A program made the position numbers and the translations under genes. DNA of 64,000 nt. Source: Chromatiaceae bacterium. Lineage in GTDB: Bacteria > Pseudomonadota > Gammaproteobacteria > Chromatiales > Chromatiaceae. The stretch lies in the NCBI GenBank assembly GCA_024235395.1, contig JACKMK010000001.1, positions 558,001 to 622,000 of the forward strand, given 5' to 3'. The notes beneath the pieces were generated by a model. It searched no databases. It was not told the DNA's origin and saw nothing but the letters and a program-made list of their open reading frames with translations. Positions 1-7,763 of this stretch are shown here, one piece after another. Numbering within the stretch: the stretch's first letter is position 1; every line of letters begins with the position of its first letter.

Positions 1-983
1 CGCTGAGACTCGATCAACACCGTACGCAACGCCTCTGCAAGCGCCCTGACGAAACCCGGGCGAACCAGCCAGACACCTTCGTACATCGCCATCGGTTCAT
101 CGATGCCGGCCGGAAATGCCGTGCTCACCAGCACCGCGAGCTCACCGCCCGCTGCCTGCTGGTCGTCCTTGAGTTTCGCAATCCAGGCATTCGACCAATG
201 CTCGGCGCGTTTGGTCTCCCAGACAATGCGACCGCAGACGGTGCCCGATCTCAGACGCACCGTCTGGATCAGGTCGGCACCGCGCACCCCTTTACGTACC
301 GGCTCAATGCCGTCGAATGGAAAGGTGCTGCCCAGCAGCTCCTCGAGTTCCAGCTCCAGCACCTCACCCTGCAGCTGTTGCGAGCCCTGCTCCAGCTTGC
401 GCTTAAGATCCTCGTTGGCCTTCTGGGCGTCGTCGATTTTCTTGCGCCACTCCGCTTCACGGAGGCGGAACGCCTCGGCGTTGCTCTCCTCGATCCGCTG
501 GCGGGCGGCATCGACCTGACGTTGCACCTCGAGATCCAGCTCCTTCTGGCGCTCTTCGAGCGCGGTCTTCTGCTTGCGCAACGTCAGCTCGACCTCCCGC
601 AGCCGGGCCAGGTTCTCCTCCTTCGCCAGCAGTTCGGCACGCAGCGCCTCGGTCCGCTGTTCGCCTTCGCGCCGCGCATCGTCGACCGCGCGGCGAGCCG
701 CTGCCTCGAGCTGCGCCTTGACTACCGCCTGTGCGGCATCGGCCTGCTTGAGCCGCTCCTGCAGGCCCGCCACCTGATCCTCGAACCGACGCGCCGCATT
801 GCGGTCGGCATCCGCGGCAAGCGTCTCACGCAGTTGACGGCGTTCGGCATCGAGCTGTGTCGCATACTCGTTCTCGTAGCGCTCGATCAGCTGGTGTGCG
901 ATCGCATCCTGCAGCACGAACGCCTTCCCACAGTGCGGACAGGTGACGCTGTCGAATGCGTCGACGATGATCTTCTTGGTCAT
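1..983 (-). CDS. DUF2130 family coiled-coil protein with nuclease-like C-terminal domain (3' end outside window)
   Basis: About 327 residues are visible; the C-terminal end lies beyond the left edge. The N-terminus carries a zinc-ribbon-like CPHC (C15, C18). A long charged coiled coil rich in Glu, Arg, Gln and Ala follows (roughly residues 30-215), and then the conserved DUF2130 domain. That domain shows GADLIQT followed by WETKRAEHW, an Asp...Glu-x-Lys pattern that resembles PD-(D/E)XK nuclease-fold enzymes. The start ATG at 983 has AGGAATAAGG just upstream. Family members are usually a little over 400 residues, so perhaps a quarter is missing here. The biological role of DUF2130 proteins is not established; the nuclease link is inference from the motif. 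The gene lies 53 bases after the mltF-like gene in the same direction and may be co-transcribed with it. Confidence 0.85.
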   Translation of the reverse strand, partial: MTKKIIVDAFDSVTCPHCGKAFVLQDAIAHQLIERYENEYATQLDAERRQLRETLAADADRNAARRFEDQVAGLQERLKQADAAQAVVKAQLEAAARRAVDDARREGEQRTEALRAELLAKEENLARLREVELTLRKQKTALEERQKELDLEVQRQVDAARQRIEESNAEAFRLREAEWRKKIDDAQKANEDLKRKLEQGSQQLQGEVLELELEELLGSTFPFDGIEPVRKGVRGADLIQTVRLRSGTVCGRIVWETKRAEHWSNAWIAKLKDDQQAAGGELAVLVSTAFPAGIDEPMAMYEGVWLVRPGFVRALAEALRTVLIESQ

Positions 984-1036
984 CCTTATTCCTCTGACAC
1001 CGCCCCCAGGTACCACCCGTGACCAGTCGGTGTCCC

Positions 1037-2500
1037 TCAGGCACCACCGCTCAACAGCGATTCGCGCGCGCGTTTCCGGCGTTCATGGGCCTCGACGGTA
1101 AGCTTGTACGACACGTAGTACTTGTAGATGTTACGTACATAGGTAACGGGCTCCAGACCCAGTTTCTCGGCAGTGACGATCTCAACGTTGTTGAACCATA
1201 CGTCGGGGTCCAGACCGCGCTCGGCCGCAAGCCGCCGCATCTTTCTCAGGTTCCCGGGTCCGGCGTTGTACGCGGCGAACGCAAACAACGTGCGGTTGTC
1301 ACCGCTGAACGTGGCATCTTGGAAGTAGCGTGTCATCAGGCGGTGCATGTATTTCGCCCCGGCATGGATGTTGGCCTCGGCCTTCTTGATGTCGCCAACG
1401 TCCAGTTCCTTTGCGGTCGCCGGCATGATCTGCATGATGCCGATCGCACCCACCGGGCTACGCTTGGTCTGATCGATGCGCGACTCCTGATAACCCTGTG
1501 CCGCAAGCATCAGCGGATCGAAACCGTAGCGTCCGCCGTATTCCCGAAACAGCTCGATGGTTGCCTCGAAGCGCTTCCATTCGGCCTCTCCCGTCGGATC
1601 TGCAAGTCGGGCGACGCCGCGTTTCATCTTCTGTATGCGATAGGGCGTCACGCCCTTGCTGACCAGCTTCTTCTCGTGAAATTCGAGAATCTCCGCCTTC
1701 AATCGGGGACTGTCCTTGCGCATCGCCCAGCCGATCAGACCCGCATCACGTAGTACGAGCTGCTCGTGAATCTTGATGTCCGGCAGAATCTGCGCCCAGA
1801 TCTTCGCTTTCCAGTCATCGACGACGATCGCCTGCAGCAGACCGGCATTGAGCATCTCCATCATGTCCTCATCCTCGAGCGCGTCAGGGACCGCCACGAT
1901 ATCGATCGCCGGTTTACCGGCAGCCTGCAGGCGCTCGCTCAACGCGATCAGGCTCGCGTGATAGCTCGAGGAGGGACGCGTATGCACCGTCTTTCCGGCC
2001 AGATCGTCGAGCGACTCGATCATGGGTGCGCCCGGGCCGGTCAACAACAGCTCCTTCACCTTGAGTCCGTTTTCCGGAGCCGCGAAGTCCACCATCGCGA
2101 GACGTTCCTCGGTCGCAGTCAGATTGCCGATCGCGATATCGCCGAGACCGGCCACCAGATTCGGCAGCAGTTTGTCGCGCGTGGTCGGAATCAACAGCAG
2201 GGTGACCGGGCGTCGTGCGAGGTCTTTGCGGTATTTGCGGTTGAGGTACCGTTCGAAGTCGCGTGCGGTCTCCGCGCTGAGCCCGCGTTCGTGGCCGCGT
2301 TCGTTGTAGTACAGGCTACGGCTGAATGGCGCCAATACGCGGATCAGGCGGCGCTGCAGCATGTCCTCGAATTGCCCGGTCCATGGCTTGAACGAGGTCG
2401 ACAGTGCCCGGATATCCGCTTCCGGTTGCCCGGCAGCGCCGGACGTCCCATTGATCGCCCACAGCAATCCCGCAAGCAATATCCAGGTTCTCGCTGACAT
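1037..2500 (-). CDS. mltF: MltF-like membrane-bound lytic murein transglycosylase
   Basis: 487 residues. A short hydrophobic signal segment (residues 3-25) is followed by a periplasmic type-3 solute-binding domain (about 40-280) and a C-terminal SLT lysozyme-like domain (about 310-460). The SLT domain has the catalytic-Glu context YQESR, then GAIGIMQIMP and AYNAGPGN. Proteins of this layout cleave the glycan backbone of peptidoglycan with 1,6-anhydro ring formation, acting from the outer membrane or periplasm. In MltF the solute-binding domain is known to modulate activity through muropeptides. The ATG at 2500 is chosen because GGAGGGGAG lies 10 bases before it; an in-frame TTG at 2509 sits almost on that ribosome site. 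No lipobox cysteine is evident, so membrane attachment would be through the N-terminal helix. Confidence 0.92.
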   Translation of the reverse strand: MSARTWILLAGLLWAINGTSGAAGQPEADIRALSTSFKPWTGQFEDMLQRRLIRVLAPFSRSLYYNERGHERGLSAETARDFERYLNRKYRKDLARRPVTLLLIPTTRDKLLPNLVAGLGDIAIGNLTATEERLAMVDFAAPENGLKVKELLLTGPGAPMIESLDDLAGKTVHTRPSSSYHASLIALSERLQAAGKPAIDIVAVPDALEDEDMMEMLNAGLLQAIVVDDWKAKIWAQILPDIKIHEQLVLRDAGLIGWAMRKDSPRLKAEILEFHEKKLVSKGVTPYRIQKMKRGVARLADPTGEAEWKRFEATIELFREYGGRYGFDPLMLAAQGYQESRIDQTKRSPVGAIGIMQIMPATAKELDVGDIKKAEANIHAGAKYMHRLMTRYFQDATFSGDNRTLFAFAAYNAGPGNLRKMRRLAAERGLDPDVWFNNVEIVTAEKLGLEPVTYVRNIYKYYVSYKLTVEAHERRKRARESLLSGGA

Positions 2501-2565
2501 CGATTTCAAGCTCCCCTCCGGTACCGGCCGCAGCGATCAGCACAGCGCGAGTGCACCGGTTCGCT

Positions 2566-3060
2566 TCATTGACCGGCACATTCGGTGTCCACCGACGCGC
2601 GTGCCTCGCCGAGCAACCGCTGCATCTCCTCCCAGCTCACCCGGCGCGCACTGCCATCGGGCTCGATCACCAGTCGCCTGTTGGGCGGCTGATCCTGTAG
2701 CTGTGCCAGGCGTTCTTTGGCCTTTTCGCAGGCAGCGGCACGGCGCCGCTGCCGCTCGATCGCGGCCTTCTGCGTGGCTTTCCGCTCCTGGTGTCCGTCG
2801 GTCAGGGTCTCCAATTCACGGTTGGTCTTGCGGACCGCGCTGCGTGCCTTTTCGACCTCGGCGGGAGCGGGTGCGGGTTCGACAGACATGGACTCCGCCT
2901 GCCCGTCCGGCGGTGGCGTGTCCGAATAGATGACCCTGCCTTCCGCATTGGTCCACTTGTAGGCCTGCGCCCACACCTGGGCGTCCGGCAGCGAAGGTTC
3001 GCCAGCCGCCCGCAGGCCGGCACACGCCGCAATCAATATCGCCAGCAACGTAGCTCGCAT
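2566..3060 (-). CDS. DUF4124 domain-containing exported protein
   Basis: 164 residues from the ATG at 3060 (MRATLLAILIAACAG), which gives a clean signal peptide; more upstream in-frame starts would put charged residues before it. After the signal comes the DUF4124 signature, AYKWTNAEGRVIYSDTPP, followed by a proline-rich linker and a basic coiled coil (about residues 75-125). DUF4124 proteins are common small periplasmic or envelope proteins of proteobacteria with no known function. It lies 65 bases upstream of the mltF-like gene on the same strand, so an envelope-related role is plausible but inferred only from context. GGGGGAG sits about 13 bases before the start. Confidence 0.8.
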   Translation of the reverse strand: MRATLLAILIAACAGLRAAGEPSLPDAQVWAQAYKWTNAEGRVIYSDTPPPDGQAESMSVEPAPAPAEVEKARSAVRKTNRELETLTDGHQERKATQKAAIERQRRRAAACEKAKERLAQLQDQPPNRRLVIEPDGSARRVSWEEMQRLLGEARASVDTECAGQ

Positions 3061-3141
3061 CACCCGTTCCGATCTCCCCCGGTTCATTCGGCCGTCGCGG
3101 GGCACGACCGGTGCAGCGGAAGCCGGACGATCCCGTGAGGA

Positions 3142-3528
3142 TCAGTTGCGGCTTGCATCGCTGGGAGGCACTTTCCAGGTACCGTCTGCCTGGCGGCAGA
3201 AATCGAACTCGCTGTTCGCGGACTGGCCGCCGACGGCATTCTGGATCCGCAGCCGCCGGCACACGCTGCCGTCGCGTTCACTGGTCGACAGGGGCGTCAA
3301 GAGCCCTCCGGCACCGCTCGTGGCATTCCCCCAACGCACCGCCTCGCCGTCGCCGGCGTCGTCCAGCGCCCGACGCGCCGCCGAGCGGAACGCCTCGAGG
3401 TCACCCTCGCCCATATTCGCAAGCGGCGAATCCTTCATGAAGAAAACATTGCCGGCCGATGCCGACGAAATCGTAGCGATCAACAGGGTGGTGCCGACCG
3501 CAACGGTCAGCGCACGAAGTACAGACAT
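3142..3528 (-). CDS. RT0821/Lpp0805-type small surface-antigen-like protein
   Basis: 128 residues. The signal peptide (about 1-26, ending ISSASA) is followed by a compact domain with DLEAFRSAARRALDDA, GEAVRWGN, LLTPLSTSE, VCRRL and FDFCRQADGTWKV. This matches the C-terminal domain of the RT0821/Lpp0805 surface proteins, in which the G-(E/Q)-A-V-R-W element and the final C-R-x-x-D-G-x-W-x-(V/I) are the usual landmarks. The two cysteines could form a disulfide in the periplasm. These proteins often also carry a glycine-zipper segment, which is absent here. The ATG at 3528 follows TGGGGGACGTCT. Function is unknown for the family. Confidence 0.72.
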   Translation of the reverse strand: MSVLRALTVAVGTTLLIATISSASAGNVFFMKDSPLANMGEGDLEAFRSAARRALDDAGDGEAVRWGNATSGAGGLLTPLSTSERDGSVCRRLRIQNAVGGQSANSEFDFCRQADGTWKVPPSDASRN

Positions 3529-3646
3529 AGACGTCCCCCAATTAGGTGCTGCAGATGACCCGTCCATTCTCGTTCGACCACGGCGGTCACAGCGCCGGTT
3601 GCCGGACCGGACGGCACCTAGGGTAACAGACCGCCGCACGGATGCA

Positions 3647-3979
3647 TCAGCGGCCGCATTCGGCCTCAAACTGCTGCGACACGGCGTAACGCCGTTGCGG
3701 TTTGCCCTTCAGTGCCTCCAACTCGCGAGCCAGCGCCGTACAGCGTTCACCGCGATCGGCCTCGCGTTCGGCCGGTAGCGTGGTCAGATCGCGGCGTTCC
3801 GCGTCCTGGGGCTCGAACATGATGGATCGTGCGGGTTCATCGGCCCAGGCCCCGCTTCCGGCGAACAACGACAGCAGACTCCAGCCGATGACCGCCGCGA
3901 TCCGTGGCCCCCCAGCCACCGAGGACGGCCCGCGACGAGCAGGACCGGCCCCCTTGATCGTACCGCGCGCGACGCTCAT
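3647..3979 (-). CDS. Small exported protein of unknown function, coupled to the SYLF gene
   Basis: 110 residues. A basic N-terminus is followed by a hydrophobic signal segment (about residues 26-46, ending SGAWA) and a short, charged mature part of about 63 residues with two cysteines. I recognise no domain. Its ATG overlaps the stop of the upstream SYLF gene as ATGA, which argues that it is a real, translationally coupled gene rather than chance reading. The most likely location is the periplasm. Apart from the coupling there is nothing to indicate function. Confidence 0.55.
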   Translation of the reverse strand: MSVARGTIKGAGPARRGPSSVAGGPRIAAVIGWSLLSLFAGSGAWADEPARSIMFEPQDAERRDLTTLPAEREADRGERCTALARELEALKGKPQRRYAVSQQFEAECGR

Positions 3980-4548
3980 CGCGCGGTGTACTTGAACTTC
4001 TGTCCACCGACGCTGGCCTCGTACATCAGCCCCCCTTTGGCGACGGTGAACACGGCCATTCCCTTCTTGTACTCACCCCTGGTCGTCGCATCGTGTTGAC
4101 CGCCACTTGCGCCCGAAGAGCTGCCGGCGGTCGTTGCGGCGGCCTGGGCGCCCGCGGTGATGGCCACTGCGCCGACCTGGGCCCCGAACTCGAATTCACC
4201 GGACGTGAACTCGCTAAACGCGCGCTCGTCCTGGAAGAAGATGATCTGACGATAGGCCTGTCCGCCGAGCTGGAATCCCACGGTCAGCTGTGTCATCACG
4301 ACATCGCCCACGTACTCACCGTGCGCATAGACCCTGCCTTCGCCGCGCGCGGCCCCGATGCCGACCGCGCCCTTGCCGACGTTCGGAAACACCGCATAAC
4401 CGTAGGCATCGTCGAAGAACGTCTTGCTCTCCAGCGCACCGCGGAAAATCTCAACGGTATCGCCGTACTCATCCGCAAACGCCTGCATCACCGGCAGGAC
4501 CGACAGCGCCAATACCAAACCGAAACCTCTGCCCAGATTCATGGCCAT
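3976..4548 (-). CDS. SYLF (Ysc84-like) lipid-binding domain protein
   Basis: 190 residues. It has a signal peptide (MAMNLGRGF...MQAFA, cleaved near residue 24) and a SYLF domain with YAVFPNVGKGAVGIGAARGEGRVY, then LGGQAYRQIIFFQ and GVEAS-like glycine-rich strands, ending GGLMYEASVGGQKFKY. SYLF domains bind phosphoinositides in eukaryotes; bacterial versions are exported and probably interact with membrane lipids, but their role is unsettled. A serine/alanine/glycine-rich insert (about residues 130-150, AATTAGSSSGASGG) looks like a flexible loop. The start is ATG 4548, or possibly ATG 4542 two codons on; both follow GAGAGGGGGTGG. It overlaps the next small gene by four bases and is divergent from the hydrolase gene at 4698. 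Confidence 0.85.
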   Translation of the reverse strand: MAMNLGRGFGLVLALSVLPVMQAFADEYGDTVEIFRGALESKTFFDDAYGYAVFPNVGKGAVGIGAARGEGRVYAHGEYVGDVVMTQLTVGFQLGGQAYRQIIFFQDERAFSEFTSGEFEFGAQVGAVAITAGAQAAATTAGSSSGASGGQHDATTRGEYKKGMAVFTVAKGGLMYEASVGGQKFKYTAR

Positions 4549-4697
4549 CCACCCCCTCTCGTGTTTTCGACTGAGCCGTAACCGTCGACTCGCCCGTGCA
4601 GCGCATACTACGCCTGTTTTCGGCAGACTACCGCGCCGCAGGGATCCGCCTCGCCGCGCTATCATCCGTACATCGATCTCGGAGGAGGATATGCAAG

Positions 4698-5498
4698 GTG
4701 CGGTCAGCCCGCTTTGCGTGGTGCAGCGACGAAACGGTCCCAGCGCCGGCCGCGTCTGCCGGCAACGCGATACCCGGGCTCCCCGACAGGGTCGATTCCC
4801 GGGGCCGTACGACGGACAGGCCCCGACCCTGCGCCTGTGTCGTGTTGCTGCACGGGCTGGCTCGCACCCGTCATTCGATGCATCGCATGCAGGCGGCACT
4901 GCGGGCGGCCGGCTTCCACACCGCAAACATCGGTTATCCGTCGCGTAGCCTGCCGATCGAACAGCTCGCGCGACCGGCCGTCGAACGCGGCATTGCGCAG
5001 TGTCGGCGCAGTGGTGCAGCGACGATCCATTTCGTGACGCATTCGATGGGTGGCATCGTGCTGCGATACTACCTTGCGCGCACCAAACCGGCCGGACTCG
5101 GCCGTGTGGTGATGTTGAGCCCTCCGAATCGCGGCAGCGAGGCAGCCGACGCATTGATGCATTCGCCTTTGCACCGCTGGTACAACGGCCCGGCGGGGCA
5201 GCAACTGGGTACCGACGCGCACAGTATCCCGCTGCGACTGCCGCCGGTCGACTATCCGCTGGGCGTGATCACCGGCAATCGCGTCGCGCTGTTCGACCGC
5301 TGGCTGGCGCGTGCCATCCCGGGCGTGAACGACGGCAAGGTCGCGGTGGAACGCGCCGGCGCACCGGGGATGAGCGACTTCCTGGTCGTGCCGTGTGCGC
5401 ATACGTTCATCATGCGCGAACCGACCGTCATTGCACAGACGCTCCATTTTCTCGCCAACGGCGCCTTTGATCACGGCATCTCTGCAGACAGGCGCTGA
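4698..5498 (+). CDS. Alpha/beta hydrolase (lipase/PGAP1-like esterase family)
   Basis: 266 residues from GTG 4698. Landmarks are the oxyanion segment VVLLHGLART (about residues 48-57), the nucleophile elbow THSMGG (Ser116), NDGK as a likely acid position and CAHTFIM near the C-terminus for the catalytic His. This is the architecture of small bacterial esterases/lipases of the alpha/beta hydrolase fold. No signal peptide is apparent, so it is probably cytosolic. The start is decided by the ribosome site GGAGGAGG at 4681-4688: an ATG at 4691 is too close and out of frame, while GTG 4698 is in frame with good spacing. Substrate is unknown. It is transcribed away from the SYLF gene. Confidence 0.82.
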   Translation: MRSARFAWCSDETVPAPAASAGNAIPGLPDRVDSRGRTTDRPRPCACVVLLHGLARTRHSMHRMQAALRAAGFHTANIGYPSRSLPIEQLARPAVERGIAQCRRSGAATIHFVTHSMGGIVLRYYLARTKPAGLGRVVMLSPPNRGSEAADALMHSPLHRWYNGPAGQQLGTDAHSIPLRLPPVDYPLGVITGNRVALFDRWLARAIPGVNDGKVAVERAGAPGMSDFLVVPCAHTFIMREPTVIAQTLHFLANGAFDHGISADRR

Positions 5499-6242
5499 CC
5501 GTCTCGACGGTACGCGGCGATTGACAGTGAGGTCCAATGGCGCAGCGCCTGCGCTGTCCGCCCATGCGACGGACAAGTTACATGTCACCGGCAATCTACA
5601 GCTGCAACTACGCAACCGGCATTTGTTCAGAACGTTTTGTCGCGAACTTCCGCGGCCGACCAACCAGCCGGGGGATCCACGGTTGCACCTGGAACCCGGC
5701 CGCACGCCCGGCAACCGCCGCAACGGTTAGATCCCGATCCGCTACAACGATCACCCGCAACCGGCCGAGCCGCTTTCGCCAGCAACACACCAGTGCAACC
5801 AACCCTGCAAACACCGGTCACGGGAGGTCCGCGGTTCGTTCAACGGACACCTGGGATTTCATCGTGAGCCAGCCGGCCTTTTTTGCCGATAGCCATGAAC
5901 CAGAGGTGTTGCTGCGCGAACGGCTGCTTTGTTTTGTTGATGCCCTCGCGACGAGCGGCTGACACGTCTTGACCTCGATTCCCTCTTCGGCCGTTCCGTG
6001 TCCTTGTGTTGTCTGCTTCAGCGCTGTCCGACAAACGCCGCCGAGTCACGTGCTTTTTCCACCCCGGGTTCACGCCGATTGTCACAGAAACCTGATTGGG
6101 CTTTCTGGCGAAGTGACAAACGGACGCTTCCCTGCAACGTCGTGCCGTCGCAGATCGTCGCAAGGAGGCAATTGATCGATAAGCCGATCGGCGTGAAGCA
6201 CCACTACTGCGTCGCGTCGGCATCAGCCAAGGAGGCAAGCTC
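5499..6242. other. 744-base gene-free stretch between hydrolase and pectinacetylesterase-like genes
   Basis: No reading frame here resembles a protein on either strand. Visible items are a GC-rich inverted repeat GCGCAG/CTGCGC near 5541-5555 just after the hydrolase stop, a T-run near 5879-5884 without a convincing stem, and two copies of CAAGGAGGCAA (6161-6171 and 6228-6238). The second copy is the ribosome site of the next gene. The region is long enough to hold a regulatory leader or a small RNA, but I cannot demonstrate one. Confidence 0.5.
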
Positions 6243-7604
6243 ATGTCTATTCGCCCTGTCATCTTGATCGTCCCGCTGATCAGCCTAGGCCCCGCCCAAG
6301 CCGCGCCGCTGGCCACCTACAGCTGTCCGGCCGGTACTGCGGGGCCCCACGCTGCCGGCGTGGTGCTGCCCACCGGTATGAAGTCGGCTACCGGGAATCC
6401 TGCGCGCGACCTGCACCGCGTCGTTCTCAGCGACCCGGCCGCGATCTGCAACGATGGATCGCCGGGCGTGTACTACGTGCGTCCCGGGACCACGGACCCG
6501 GACAAGTGGCACATCCACCTCATGGGTGGCTTCTCGTGCACCGACGAAGCAAGCTGTGCGGAGCGCTGGTGCGGTGACGCGAGCGGCGGGGCTTCGCTTT
6601 CCGAGCTCATGAGCTCGGACTGGACGCCCGATGCGGCCTTCTTCAACGGATTCGCCGATGGTTCGCCACGCTGGGGCGCGGCGAACCCGCTGGACGGCTG
6701 GACGCAGGTCGTCGTGTACTACTGCGGTTCGGACATGCACCGCGGTCGCGCAGGGGCGACCACGCTGGGCGGCATGGATCTCGACTTCGCCGGCGGGCAT
6801 ATCCTGGAAGCGACGCTGCGGGACCTGCAGACCGGCACGGTCGCCGTGGACACCGATGGGGACGGTCTCGACGAGAGCGTTCCGGATCTCGATTACGCCA
6901 CCCACGTCCTGCTCAGTGGTTCGTCGGCGGGTGGAGTCGGTGCGGCCCAGCAGGCGGACCGCATACGGGGGGCGCTGCGAGCCACGAATCCCGAAGTCCC
7001 GTTTCGGGTCGTCGTGGATGCGGCCATCATCCCCAAGCTGCAGAACTGGCTGACCCCTGCCGAGGCCGAGACCGTCTGGACCGGGTTCTACAACGATCAG
7101 TCCGTGTGGCTGGCCGACACCGACGATTCCTGCCTGGCGGCCAACGCGTCCGATCCCTGGCGCTGCGAAGACGCCGGCTTCGTCGTAAAGACAGCGCTTG
7201 CAACGCCGGTTTTCGTGCGCAGCGACCTGCTGGACTTTCTGCTCTTCGACGGTGTCGACGCGGTTGTCCAGGACGCGGGGTATGCCGCCATCACCGAAGC
7301 GGACTACGCCAGCTACATGGCCGATCGTCTCGACGAGATCGCGACGACGGTTGTCTCGTCGAACGGCGTCGCCGCTGGAGCTTATGGCCCCATGTGTCGC
7401 CGGCACGTCGGTATCACCCGCGAAGACGCCGCGCTGTTTCAGCTCATGGAGGATCCCGGCGTGCAGCTGACGTTCGTGGACGCCGTGTACGATTGGATGA
7501 TCGGAACGGGCCTGAACTACAGTCAGCTGGTGGACGACTACGCTGTCGCAGAGGCCGACACGCTGTCGCCATCGTTCCTGTGGCTCGACAGCTGCCCCTA
7601 TTGA
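6243..7604 (+). CDS. Secreted pectinacetylesterase-family (PAE/Notum-like) hydrolase
   Basis: 453 residues. Signal peptide about 1-20 (ending PAQA). The core matches the pectinacetylesterase family: IHLMGGFSC (oxyanion region), YYCGSDMHRG, the nucleophile motif SGSSAGG (Ser228) and a late CRRHVGI that supplies the likely catalytic His (H388). Family members deacylate polysaccharides in plants or remove a lipid in animal Notum; bacterial members are poorly characterised. Just before the nucleophile strand is DTDGDGLDES (203-212), a DxDxDG calcium-loop-like motif. At least ten cysteines suggest disulfides and extracellular action. GGAGG lies 8 bases before the ATG. It is convergent with batD. 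Confidence 0.82.
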   Translation: MSIRPVILIVPLISLGPAQAAPLATYSCPAGTAGPHAAGVVLPTGMKSATGNPARDLHRVVLSDPAAICNDGSPGVYYVRPGTTDPDKWHIHLMGGFSCTDEASCAERWCGDASGGASLSELMSSDWTPDAAFFNGFADGSPRWGAANPLDGWTQVVVYYCGSDMHRGRAGATTLGGMDLDFAGGHILEATLRDLQTGTVAVDTDGDGLDESVPDLDYATHVLLSGSSAGGVGAAQQADRIRGALRATNPEVPFRVVVDAAIIPKLQNWLTPAEAETVWTGFYNDQSVWLADTDDSCLAANASDPWRCEDAGFVVKTALATPVFVRSDLLDFLLFDGVDAVVQDAGYAAITEADYASYMADRLDEIATTVVSSNGVAAGAYGPMCRRHVGITREDAALFQLMEDPGVQLTFVDAVYDWMIGTGLNYSQLVDDYAVAEADTLSPSFLWLDSCPY

Positions 7605-7763
7605 TCACGCATGGCACGATAGAACGCTCTGTCGACATGGACCGCCGATTCACGTTGTCGAGCCTGGCGCGCCTTTGCAAACGTTATGGCGTAGCCGGCC
7701 ACGCGGTCATGTCATGCCGAACGATGTTGCGGGTGCCGGGACCAAGACCGCCGATACCCGGCC

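Noticed and set aside
5868..5890. T-rich run after GCCGGC as a possible terminator
   Set aside because: No stem of more than a few base pairs directly precedes it on either strand.
7730..7763. Inverted repeat GCCGGG/CCCGGC between the pectinacetylesterase-like gene and batD as a bidirectional terminator
   Set aside because: Only six base pairs with a 16-base loop and no T-tract on either side, so I could not support it.
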